Assembly: GCF_910592395.1 (NCBI RefSeq)
Contig: NC_088319.1
Span: forward strand, 7,008,001 to 7,072,000
Origin: Lineus longissimus
Lineage: Eukaryota > Nemertea > Pilidiophora > Heteronemertea > Lineidae
Reading direction: 5' to 3'
Length of the DNA: 64,000 nucleotides
Part shown: in pieces, positions 1-10,527 of the stretch
How positions within the stretch are numbered: the stretch's first letter is position 1
How the letters are laid out: every line of letters begins with the position of its first letter
Program-made: the position numbers and the translations under genes
The notes under the pieces: model-generated
What the model was told of the DNA's origin: nothing
Seen by the model: only the letters and a program-made list of their open reading frames with translations
The model's database searches: none

Positions 1-846
1 ATGCGCGGTTTGACAATCTGAGACCGCAATTTCGAGATTTTGCGATGATTACTTGTCATTAGACTAGCAATATTACACTACTGGCGACGAAAGTCGGTCG
101 GCGATCGCGCTCATCGCGACCGATCACGCTCACTTTGGTTATGCAGAGTAGAAATGACCTATGGTCAAACTGAGACCGCAATTTTGAGATTCTGCGATGA
201 TTAGTTGTCATTAGACTAGCAATATTACACTACTGGCGATGAAAGTCGGTCGGCGATGGCGCTCGTCGCGTCCAATCACGCCCACATTGGTTATGCAGAG
301 TCGAGATGACCTATGGTCAAACTGAGACCGCAATTTTGAGATTCTGCGATGATTAGTTGTCATTAGAGTAGCAATATTACACTACTGGCGACGAAAGTCG
401 GTCGGTGATCGCGCTCGTCGCGTCCAATCACGCTCATTTTGGTTATAGAGAGTCGAGATGACCGATTTGACAATCTGAGACCGCAATTTCGAGATTCTGC
501 GATGATTACTTGTCATTAGACTAGCAATATTACACTACAGACGATGAAAGTCGGTCGGCGATGGCGCTCATCGCCACCGATCATGCTCACTTTGGTTATG
601 CAGAGTTGAAATGACCTATGGTCAAACTGAGACCGCAATTTCGAGATTCTGCGATGATTAGTTGTCATTAGACTAGCGATATTACACTACTGGCGATGAA
701 AGTCGGTCGGCGATGGCGCTCGTCGCGACCGATCACGCTCACTTTGGTTATGCAGAGTTGAAATGACCAATGGTCAAACTGAGACCGCAATTTTGAGATT
801 CTGCGATGATTATTTGTCATTAGACTAGCAATATTACACTACTGGC
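1..846 (+). repeat. Left-edge mixed satellite block
   Basis: Five full monomers and a partial one, with no clear local higher-order period. The window opens in the GCGCGGTTTGAC type, which recurs at 4.7, 12.7-14.7, 18-23.4 and 47.7-48.7 kb. It continues with 152-bp monomers of the CTATGGTCAAAC type and one 153-bp monomer starting at 390. The left end of the array is not in the window. Confidence 0.85.
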
Positions 847-2214
847 AATGAAAGTCGGTCGGCGATGGCGCTCGTCGCATCCAATCACGCTCACATTGGT
901 TATGCAGAGTCGTGATGACCTATGATCAAACTGAGACCACAATTTCGAGATTTTGCGATGATTACTTGTCATTAGACTAGCAATATTACACTACTGGCGA
1001 TGAAAGTCGGTCGGCGATGGCGCTCGTCGCGTCCAATCACGCTCACATTGGTTATTCAGAGTCGAGATGACCTATGATCAAACTGAGACCACAATTTCGA
1101 GATTCTGTTATGATTAGTTGTCATTAGACTAGCAATATTACACTACTGGCGATGAAAGTCGATCGGCGATGGCACTTGTCGCGTCCAATCACGCTCACAT
1201 TGGTTATGCAGAGTCGAGATGACCTGTGATCAAACTGAGACCACAATTTCGAGATTCTGCGATGATAAGTTGTCATTAGACTAGCAATTTTACACTACTG
1301 GCGATGAAAGTCGGTCGGTGATGGCGCTCGTCGCGTCCAATCACGCTCACATTGGTAATGCAGAGTCGTGATGACCTATGATCAAACTGACACCACAATT
1401 TCGAGATTCTGCGCTGATTACTTGTCATTAGACTAGCAATATTACACTACTGGCGATGAAAGTCTGTCGGCGATGGCGCTCGTCGCGTCCAATCACGCTC
1501 ACATTGGTTATGCAGAGTCAAGATGACCTATGGTCAAACTGAGACCGCAATTTCGAGATTCTGCGATGATTACTTGTCATTAGAGTAGCAATATTACACT
1601 ACTGGCAATGAAAGTCGGTCGGCGATGGCGCTCGTCGGGTCCAATCACGCTCACATTGGTTATGCAGAGTCGTGATGACCTATGATCAAACTGAGACCAC
1701 AATTGCGAGATTCTGCGATGATTACTTGTCATTAGAGTAGCAATATTACACTACTGGCAATGAAAGTCGGTCGGCGATGGCGCTCGTCGGGTCCAATCAC
1801 GCTCACATTGGTTATGCAGAGTCGAGATGACCTGTGATCAAACTGAGACCACAATTTCGAGATTCTGCGATGATAAGTTGTCATTAGACTAGCAATTTTA
1901 CACTACTGGCGATGAAAGTCGGTCGGTGATGGCGCTCGTCGCGTCCAATCACGCTCACATTGGTAATGCAGAGTCGTGATGACCTATGATCAAACTGACA
2001 CCACAATTTCGAGATTCTGCGCTGATTACTTGTCATTAGACTAGCAATATTACACTACTGGCGATGAAAGTCGGTCGGCGATGGCGCTCGTCGCGTCCAA
2101 TCACGCTCACATTGGTTATGCAGAGTCAAGATGACCTATGGTCAAACTGAGACCGCAATTTCGAGATTCTGCGATGATTACTTGTCATTAGACTAGCAAT
2201 ATTACACTACTGGC
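847..2214 (+). repeat. 9-mer HOR (1368 bp), copy 1
   Basis: Nine consecutive monomers, each 152 bp, which recur at an offset of 1368 bp. Diagnostic variants include GCGCTGATTACTTG at 1411, GGTAATGCAG, GATCGGCGATGGCACTTG, GTCTGTCGG and CGTCGGGTCC, all found again 1368 bp later. A nested 4-mer (608 bp) is visible: the GCGCTG variant lies at both 1411 and 2019. No insertion or deletion was seen against copy 2, only scattered substitutions. Confidence 0.93.
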
Positions 2215-3582
2215 GATGAAAGTCGGTTGGCGATGGCGCTCGTCGCATCCAATCACGCTCACATTGGTTATGCAGAGTCGTGATGACCTATGATCAAACT
2301 GAGACCACAATTTCGAGATTTTGCGATGATTACTTGTCATTAGACTAGCAATATTACACTACTGGCGATGAAAGTCGGTCGGCGATGGCGCTCGTCGCGT
2401 CCAATCACGCTCACATTGGTTATTCAGAGTCGAGATGACCTATGATCAAACTGAGACCACAATTTCGAGATTCTGTTATGATTAGTTGTCATTAGACTAG
2501 CAATATTACACTACTGGCGATGAAAGTCGATCGGCGATGGCACTTGTCGCGTCGAATCACGCTCACATTGGTTATGCAGAGTCGAGATGACCTGTGATCA
2601 AACTGAGACCACAATTTCGAGATTCTGCGATGATAAGTTGTCATTAGACTAGCAATTTTACACTACTGGCGATGAAAGTCGGTCGGTGATGGCGCTCGTC
2701 GCGTCCAATCACGCTCACATTGGTAATGCAGAGTCGTGATGACCTATGATCAAACTGACACCACAATTTCGAGATTCTGCGCTGATTACTTGTCATTAGA
2801 CTAGCAATATTACACTACTGGCGATGAAAGTCTGTCGGCGATGGCGCTCGTCGCGTCCAATCACGCTCACATTGGTTATGCAGAGTCAAGATGACCTATG
2901 GTCAAACTGAGACCGCAATTTCGAGATTCTGCGATGATTACTTGTCATTAGAGTAGCAATATTACACTACTGGCAATGAAAGTCGGTCGGCGATGGCGCT
3001 CGTCGGGTCCAATCACGCTCACATTGGTTATGCAGAGTAGTGATGACCTATGATCAAACTGAGACCACAATTGCGAGATTCTGCGATGATTACTTGTCAT
3101 TAGAGTAGCAATATTACACTACTGGCAATGAAAGTCGGTCGGCGATGGCGCTCGTCGGGTCCAATCACGCTCACATTGGTTATGCAGAGTCGAGATGACC
3201 TGTGATCAAACTGAGACCACAATTTCGAGATTCTGCGATGATAAGTTGTCATTAGACTAGCAATTTTACACTACTGGCGATGAAAGTCGGTCGGTGATGG
3301 CGCTCGTCGCGTCCAATCACGCTCACATTGGTAATGCAGAGTCGTGATGACCTATGATCAAACTGACACCACAATTTCGAGATTCTGCGCTGATTACTTG
3401 TCATTAGACTAGCAATATTACACTACTGGCGATGAAAGTCGGTCGGCGATGGCGCTCGTCGCGTCCAATCACGCTCACATTGGTTATGCAGAGTCAAGAT
3501 GACCTATGGTCAAACTGAGACCACAATTTCGAGATTCTGCGCTGATTACTTGTCATTAGACTAGCAATATTACACTACTGGC
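2215..3582 (+). repeat. 9-mer HOR (1368 bp), copy 2
   Basis: Repeats copy 1 monomer for monomer. GCGCTG falls at 2779 and 3387, each exactly 1368 bp after its counterpart. Small differences were noticed: GGTTGGC replaces GGTCGGC near 2225, GTCGAATC replaces GTCCAATC near 2551, TAGTGATG replaces TCGTGATG near 3038. The last monomer has GACCACAATTTC and an extra GCGCTG at 3539, so the final repeat has drifted or been converted by its neighbour. Confidence 0.93.
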
Positions 3583-3735
3583 GATGAAAGTCGGTCGGCG
3601 ATGGCGCTCGTCGCATCCAATCACACTTATTTTGGTTATACAGAGTCGAGATGACCGATATGACAATCTGAGACCGCAATTTCGAGATTCTGCGATGATT
3701 ACTTGTCATTTGACTAGCAATATTACACTACTGGC

Positions 3736-3896
3736 AACGAAAGTCGGTCGGCGATCGCGCTCGTTGCGTCCAATCACGCTCATTTGGGTTCTTTGGTTAT
3801 GCAGAGTCGAGATGACCAATTTGACAATCTGAGACCGCAATTTCGAGATTCTGCGATGATTACTTGTCATTAGACTAGCAATATTACACTACAGGC
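3736..3896 (+). repeat. 161-bp monomer with 8-bp duplication (first of 15)
   Basis: The distance from AACGAAAG at 3736 to GATGAAAG at 3897 is 161 bp. The excess is a perfect 8-bp tandem duplication: GGTTATG has become GGTTCTTTGGTTATG (units TTTGGTTC and TTTGGTTA). The same form occurs near 5.32, 6.10, 6.57, 7.05, 8.12, 10.42, 11.80, 13.48, 15.32, 21.24, 48.33, 48.95, 59.30 and 60.81 kb. It does not occur between about 21.3 and 48.3 kb. A shared junction implies one founding event followed by spread. Confidence 0.92.
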
Positions 3897-4352
3897 GATG
3901 AAAGTCGGTCGGCGATGGCGCTCATCGCGACCGATCACGCTCACATTGGTTATGCAGAGTTGAAATGACCTATGGTCAAACTGAGACCGCAATTTTGAGA
4001 TTCTGCGATGATTAGTTGTCATTAGACTAGCAATACTACACTACTGGCGATGAAAGTCGATCGGTGATGGCACTCGTCGCGTCCAATCACGCTCACATTG
4101 GTTATGCAGAGTCGAGATGACCTATGGTCAAACTGAGACCGCAATTTCGAGATTGTGCGATGATTACTTGTCATTAGACTAGCAATATTACACTACTGGC
4201 GATGAAAGTCGGTCGGCGATGGCGCTCGTCACGTCCAATCACGCTCACATTGGTTATGCAGAGTCGAAATGACCTATGATGAAACTGAGACCACAATTTC
4301 GAGATTTTGCGATGATTAGTTGTCATTAGACTAGCAATATTACACTACTGGC

Positions 4353-4809
4353 GACGAAAGTCGGTCGGCGATCGCGCTAGTCGCGTCCAATCACACTCAT
4401 TTTGGTTATACATAGTCGAGATGCTCGATTGGACAAACTGAGACCGCAATTTTGAGATTCTGCAATGATTAGTTGTCATTAGACTAGCAATATTACACTA
4501 CTGGCGATGAAAGTCAGTCGGCGATGGCGCTCGTCGCGTCCAATCACGCTTATTTTGGTTATACAGAGTCGAAATGACCGATTTGACAATCTGAGACCTC
4601 AATTTCGAGGTTCTGCGATGATAACTTGTCATTCGACTAGCAATATTACACTACTGGCGACAAAATTTGGTCGGCAATCGCGCTCATCGCGTCCAATCAC
4701 GCTCATTTTGGTTATACAGTCGAGATGCGCGGTTTGACAATCTGAGACCGCAATTTCGAGATTTTGCGATGATTACTTGTCATTAGACTAGCAATATTAC
4801 ACTACTGGC
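4353..4809 (+). repeat. Three-monomer cassette (CTCGATTGGAC / GTCAGTCGG / GCGCGGTTT), copy 1
   Basis: Three monomers in fixed order: a GACG monomer with GATGCTCGATTGGAC, a GATG monomer with GTCAGTCGGCG and GAGACCTCAATTTC, and a 151-bp monomer with ATACAGTCGAGATGCGCGG. The same trio lies at 12364-12821, 14200-14657 and 17841-18297, with partial forms near 16036 and 47515. This copy carries ACAAAATTTGGTCGGCAATC in its third monomer, where the other copies have ACAAAAGTCGGTCGGCGATC. Confidence 0.88.
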
Positions 4810-4961
4810 GATGAAAGTCGGTCGGCGATGGCGTTCGTCGCGTCCAATCACCCTTACATTGGTTATGCAGAGTCGAGATGACTTATGGTCAAACTGAGAC
4901 CGCAATTTCGAGATTCTGCGATGATTACTTGTCATTAGACTAGCAATATTACACTACTGGC

Positions 4962-6212
4962 GATGAAAGTCGGTCGGCGATGGCGCTCGTCGCATCCAAT
5001 CACACTTATTTTGGTTATACAGAGTCGAGATGACCGATATGACCATTTGAGACCGCAATTTCGAGATTCTGCGATGATTACTTGTCATTTGACTAGCAAT
5101 ATTACACTACAGGCGATGAAAGTCGGTCGGCGATGGCGCTCGTCGCATCCAATCACGCTCATTTTGGTTATACCAGGTCGAGATGCTCGATTTGACAATC
5201 TGAGACCGCAATTTTGAGATTTTGCGATGATTACTTGTCATTAGACTAGCAATATTACACTACTGGCGACGAAAGTCAGTCGGCGATCGCGCTCTTCGCG
5301 TCCAATCACGCTCATTTTGGTTCTTTGGTTATGCAGAGTCGAGATGACCGATTTGACAATCTGAGACCGCAATTTCGAGATTCTGCGATGATTACTTGTT
5401 GTTACTTAGTTGTCATTAGACTAGCGATATTACACTACTGGCGATGAAAGTCGGTCGGCGATGGCGCTCGTCGCGACCGATCACGCTCACTTTGGTTATG
5501 CAGAGTTGAAATGACCTATGGTCAAACTGAGACCGCAATTTTGAGATTCTGCGATGATTAGTTGTCATTAGACTAGCAATATTACACTACTGGCAATGAA
5601 AGTCGGTCGGCGATGGTGCTCGTCGCATCCAATCACGCTCACATTGGTTATGCAGAGTCGTGATGACCTATGATCAAACTGAGACCACAATTTCGAGATT
5701 TTGCGATGATTACTTGTCATTAGACTAGCAATATTACACTACAGGCGATGAAAGTCGGTCGGCAATGGCGCTCGTCGCATCCAATCACACTTATTTTGGT
5801 TATACAGAGTCGAGATGACTGATATGACCATCTGAGACCGCAATTTCGAGATTCTGCGATAATTACTTGTCATTTGACTAGCAATATTACACTACAGGCG
5901 ATGAAAGTCGGTCGGCGATGGCGCTCGTCACATCCAATCACGCTCATTTTGGTTATACATGGTCGAGATGCTCGATTTGACAATCTGAGACCGCAATTTC
6001 GAGATTTTGCGATGATTACTTGTCATTAGACTAGCAATATTACACTACTGGCGACGAAGGTCGGTCGGCGATCGCGCTCGTCGCGTCCAATCATGGTCAT
6101 TTTGGTTCTTTGGTTATGCAGAGTCGTGATGACCTATGATCAAACTGAGACCACAATTTCGAGATTCTACGATGATTAGTTGTCATTAGAGTAGCAATAT
6201 TACACTACTGGC
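4962..6212 (+). repeat. 8-monomer HOR of 1251 bp, copy 1
   Basis: Begins with the CGCATCCAATCACACTTATT monomer and includes a 161-bp monomer and a monomer with a 14-bp insertion near 5400 (TGTTACTTAG followed by TTGTCATT). The insertion and GATGGTGCTCG near 5613 recur exactly 1251 bp downstream. The offset exceeds eight 152-bp monomers because of the 8-bp and 14-bp additions. Confidence 0.88.
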
Positions 6213-6922
6213 GATGAAAGTCGGTCGGCGATGGCGCTCGTCGCATCCAATCACACTTATTTTGGTTATACAGAGTCGAGATGACCGATATGACCATTTG
6301 AGACCGCAATTTCGAGATTCTGCGATGATTACTTGTCATTTGACTAGCAATATTACACTACAGGCGATGAAAGTCGGTCGGCGATGGCGCTCGTCGCATC
6401 CAATCACGCTCATTTTGGTTATACCAGGTCGAGATGCTCGATTTGACAATCTGAGACCGCAATTTCGAGATTTTGCGATGATTACTTGTCATTAGACTAG
6501 CAATATTACACTACTGGCGACGAAAGTCAGTCGGCGATCGCGCTCGTCGCGTCCAATCACGCTCATTTTGGTTCTTTGGTTATGCAGAGTCGAGATGACC
6601 GATTTGACAATCTGAGACCGCAATTTCGAGATTCTGCGATGATTACTTGTTGTTACTTAGTTGTCATTAGACTAGCGATATTACACTACTGGCGATGAAA
6701 GTCGGTCGGCGATGGCGCTCGTCGCGACCGATCACGCTCACTTTGGTTATGCAGAGTTGAAATGACCTATGGTCAAACTGAGACCGCAATTTTGAGATTC
6801 TGCGATGATTAGTTGTCATTAGACTAGCAATATTACACTACTGGCAATGAAAGTCGGTCGGCGATGGTGCTCGTCGCATCCAATCACGCTCACATTGGTT
6901 ATGCAGAGTCGTGATGACCTAT
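6213..6922 (+). repeat. 8-monomer HOR of 1251 bp, partial copy 2
   Basis: Matches the first ~710 bp of the preceding copy, including the same 14-bp insertion near 6651 and the same CCAGGTCGAGATGCTCG variant. It diverges at about 6923, where copy 1 has CTATGATCAAAC and this copy has CTATGGTCAAAC followed by a CATTCGATAGCG junction. The shared insertion shows that the duplication came after it. Confidence 0.88.
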
Positions 6923-7156
6923 GGTCAAACTGAGACCGCAATTTCGAGATTCTGCGATGATTAGTTGTCATTCGATAGCGATATTACACTACAGGCGATG
7001 AAAGTCGGTCGGCGATCGCGCTCGTCGCGTCCAATCATGGTCATTTTGGTTCTTTGGTTATGCAGAGTCGTGATGACCTATGATCAAACTGAGACCACAA
7101 TTTCGAGATTCTGCGATGATTAGTTGTCATTAGAGTAGCAATATTACACTACTGGC
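6923..7156 (+). repeat. Satellite junction with isolated CATTCGATAGC variant
   Basis: Contains the only CATTCGATAGCG monomer junction that I see before 16.5 kb (near 6970), followed by a 161-bp monomer with TCATGGTCATTTTGG. The rest is ordinary CTATGATCAAAC satellite leading into the dimer block. Confidence 0.8.
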
Positions 7157-7461
7157 GATGAAAGTCGGTCAGCGATGGCGCTCGTCGCATCCAATCACAC
7201 TTATTTTGGTTATACAGAGTCGAGATGACCGATATGACCATCTGAGACCGCAATTTCGAGATTCTGCGATAATTACTTGTCATTCGACTAGCAATATTAC
7301 ACTACAGGCGATGAAAGTCGGTCGGCGATGGCGCTCGTCGCATCCAATCACGCTCACATTGGTTATGCAGAGTCGTGATGACCTATGATCAAACTGAGAC
7401 CACAATTTCGAGATTTTGCGATGATTACTTGTCATTAGACTAGCAATATTACACTACAGGC
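7157..7461 (+). repeat. Dimeric HOR (305 bp), copy 1
   Basis: A 153-bp monomer with GTCGGTCAGCGATGG and CACTTATTTTGG is followed by a 152-bp monomer with GTCGTGATGACC and GATTTTGCG. The GTCAGCGATGG monomer starts at 7157, 7462 and 7767, exactly 305 bp apart each time. This is the shortest higher-order period in the window. Confidence 0.9.
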
Positions 7462-7766
7462 GATGAAAGTCGGTCAGCGATGGCGCTCGTCGCATCCAAT
7501 CACACTTATTTTGGTTATACAGAGTCGAGATGACCGATATGACCATCTGAGACCACAATTTCGAGATTTTGCGATGATTACTTGTCATTAGACTAGCAAT
7601 ATTACACTACAGGCAATGAAAGTCGGTCGGCGATGGCGCTCGTCGCATCCAATCACGCTCACATTGGTTATGCAGAGTCGTGATGACCTATGATCAAACT
7701 GAGACCACAATTTCGAGATTTTGCGATGATTACTTGTCATTAGACTAGCAATATTACACTACAGGC
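7462..7766 (+). repeat. Dimeric HOR (305 bp), copy 2
   Basis: Repeats the preceding dimer. Its first monomer carries GACCACAATTTCGAGATTTTG where copy 1 has GACCGCAATTTCGAGATTCTG, which suggests a crossover or conversion from the second monomer. The second monomer starts CAATGAAAG instead of CGATGAAAG. Confidence 0.9.
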
Positions 7767-7919
7767 GATGAAAGTCGGTCAGCGATGGCGCTCGTCGCAT
7801 CCAATCACACTTATTTTGGTTATACAGAGTCGAGATGACCGATATGACCATCTGAGACCGCAATTTCGAGATTCTGCGATGATTACTTGTCATTCGACTA
7901 GCAATATTACACTACAGGC
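7767..7919 (+). repeat. Dimeric HOR, third copy, first monomer only
   Basis: The GTCAGCGATGG monomer occurs a third time. The partner that follows is a CATGGTCGAGATGCTCG monomer, not the expected GTCGTGATGACC one, so the dimer series ends here. Confidence 0.85.
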
Positions 7920-8537
7920 GATGAAAGTCGGTCGGCGATGGCGCTCGTCGCATCCAATCACGCTCATTTTGGTTATACATGGTCGAGATGCTCGATTTGA
8001 CAATCTGAGACCGCAATTTCGAGATTTTGCGATGATTACTTGTCATTTGACTAGCAATATTACACTACTGGCGACGAAAGTCGGTCGGCGATCGCGCTCG
8101 TCGCGTCCAATCATGCTCATTTTGGTTCTTTGGTTATGCAGAGTCGAGATGACCGATTTGACAATCTGAGACCGCAATTTCGAGATTCTGCGATGATTAC
8201 TTGTCATTAGACTAGCGATATTACACTACTGGCGATGAAAGTCGGTCGGCGATGGCGCTCGTCGCGACCGATCACGCTCACTTTGGTTATGCAGAGTTGA
8301 AATGACCTATGGTCAAACTGAGACCGCAATTTTGAGATTCTGCGATGATTGGTTGTCATTAGACTAGCAATATTACACTACTGGCAATGAAAGTCGGTCG
8401 GCGATGGCGCTCGTCGCATCCAATCACGCTCACATTGGTTATGCACAGTCGTGATGACCTATGATCAAACTGAGACCACAATTTCGAGATTCTGCGATGA
8501 TTAGTTGTCATTAGACTAGCAATATTACACTACAGGC
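7920..8537 (+). repeat. Mixed satellite block
   Basis: Four monomers, including a 161-bp one near 8.12 kb. With the monomer before it, this is the longest run that stays in one frame (7768-8169), because 153-bp monomers and a CATTTGACTAGC junction avoid a stop. No larger period is seen within it. Confidence 0.8.
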
Positions 8538-9146
8538 GATGAAAGTCGGTCGGCGATCTCGCTCGTCGCGTCCAATCACGCTCATTTTGGTTATACAGAG
8601 TCGAGATGACCAATTTGACAATCTGAGACCGCAATTTCGAGATTCTGCGATGATTACTTGTCATTAGACTAGCAATATTACACTACAGGTGATGAAAGTC
8701 GGTCGGCGATGGCGCTCATCGCGACCGATCACGCTCACTTTGGTTATGCAGAGTTGAGATGACCTATGGTCAAACTGAGACTGCAATTTTGAGATTCTGC
8801 GATGATTAGTTGTCATTAGACTAGCGATATTACACTACTGGCGATGAAAGTCGGTCGGCGATGGCGCTCGTCGCGACCGATCACGCTCACTTTGGTTATG
8901 CAGAGTTGAAATGACCTATGGTCAAACTGAGACCGCAATTTTGAGATTCTGCGATGATTAGTTGTCATTAGACTAGCAATATTACACTACTGGCAATGAA
9001 AGTCGGTCGGCGATGGCGCTCGTCGCATCCAATCACGCTCACATTGGTTATGCAGAGTCGTGATGACCTATGATCAAACTGAGACCACAATTTCGAGATT
9101 CTGCGATGATTAGTTGTCATTAGAGTAGCAATATTACACTACTGGC
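8538..9146 (+). repeat. 4-mer HOR (609 bp), copy 1
   Basis: Four monomers marked by GGCGATCTCGCTCGTCGCG in the first. That marker recurs 609 bp later at 9147. The others are the CTCATCGCGACC, CGTCGCGACC and CAATGAAAG/CGCATCC types in the same order in both copies. Confidence 0.85.
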
Positions 9147-9755
9147 GACGAAAGTCGGTCGGCGATCTCGCTCGTCGCGTCCAATCACGCTCATTTTGGT
9201 TATACAGAGTCGAGATGACCGATTTGACAATCTGAGACCGCAATTTCGAGATTCTGCGATGATTACTTATCATTAGACTAGCAATATTACACTACAGGCG
9301 ATGAAAGTCGGTCGGCGATGGCGCTCATCGCGACCGATCATGCTCACTTTGGCTATGCAGAGTTGAAATGACCTATGGTCAAACTGAGACCGCAATTTCG
9401 AAATTCTGCGATGATTAGTTGTCATTAGACTAGCGATATTACACTACTGGCGATGAAAGTCGGTCGGCGATGGCGCTCGTCGCGACCGATCACGCTCACT
9501 TTGGTTATGCAGAGTTGAAATGACCTATGGTCAAACTGAGACCGCAATTTTGAGATTCTGCGATGATTTGTTGTCATTAGACTAGCAATATTACACTACT
9601 GGCAATGAAAGTCGGTCGGCGATGGCGCTCGTCGCATCCAATCACGCTCACATTGGTTATGCAGAGTCGTGATGACCTATGATCAAACTGAGACCACAAT
9701 TTCGAGATTTTGCGATGATTACTTGCCATTAGACTAGCAATATTACACTACAGAC
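9147..9755 (+). repeat. 4-mer HOR (609 bp), copy 2
   Basis: Second copy of the GATCTCGCTCG four-monomer series. It ends with TGCCATTAGACTAGC near 9724. Its last three monomers are also the first three of the 1228-bp HOR that starts at 9300, so two registers of repetition overlap here. Confidence 0.82.
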
Positions 9756-10527
9756 GATGAAAGTCGGTCGGCGATGGCGCTCGTCGCATCCAATCACACT
9801 TATTTTGGTTATACAGAGTCAAGATGACCGATATGACCATCTGAGACCGCAATTTCGAGATTCTGCGATAATTACTTGTCATTTGACTAGCAATATTACA
9901 CTACAGGTGATGAAAGTCGGTCGGCGATGGCGCTCGTCGCATCCGATCACGCTCATTTTGGTTATACATGGTCGAGATGCTCGATTTGACAATCTGAGAC
10001 CGCAATTTCGAGATTCTGCGATAATTACTTGTCATTTGACTAGCGATATTACACTACTGGCGATGAAAGTCGGTCGGCGATGGCGCTCGTCGCGACCGAT
10101 CACGCTCACTTTGGTTATGCAGAGTTGAAATGACCTATGGTCAAACTGAGACCGCAATTTTGAGATTCTGCGATGATTAGTTGTAATTAGACTAGCAATA
10201 TTACACTACTGGCGATGAAAGTCGGTCGGCGATGGCGCTCGTCGCATCCAATCACACTTATTTTGGTTATACAGAGTCGAGATGACCGATATGACAATCT
10301 GAGACCGCAATTTCGAGATTCTGCGATGATTACTTGTCATTTGACTAGCAATATTACACTACTGGCAACGAAAGTCGGTCGGCGATCGCGCTCGTCGCGT
10401 CCAATCACGCTCATTTGGGTTCTTTGGTTATGCAGAGTCGAGATGACCAATTTGACAATCTGAGACCGCAATTTCGAGATTCTGCGATGATTACTTGTCA
10501 TTAGACTAGCAATATTACACTACAGGC
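9300..10527 (+). repeat. 8-mer HOR (1228 bp), copy 1
   Basis: Starts at the CTCATCGCGACC monomer. Markers GATGATTTGTTGTC (9562), TTGCCATTAGAC (9724) and GTCAAGATGACCGATATG (near 9820) each recur 1228 bp later. One included monomer is of the 161-bp class (near 10.42 kb), which explains part of the excess over 8 x 152. Confidence 0.87.

Larger units (their letters stand above)
3583..4961 (+). repeat. Mixed satellite block with first 161-bp monomer
   Basis: Here the homogeneous 152-bp region gives way to mixed 152/153/161/151-bp monomers. The monomer at 3583 is of the CGCATCCAATCACACTTATT type, which is frequent to about 11 kb and again after 56 kb. The block also holds a 161-bp monomer at 3736 and the three-monomer cassette at 4353-4809. 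Confidence 0.85.

Noticed and set aside
7768-8169. 133-codon open frame as a repeat-protein gene
   Set aside because: Its sequence is two and a half satellite monomers. Similar frames recur wherever 153-bp monomers adjoin and break at every 152-bp monomer. There is no start context, promoter or non-repeat sequence to support a gene.
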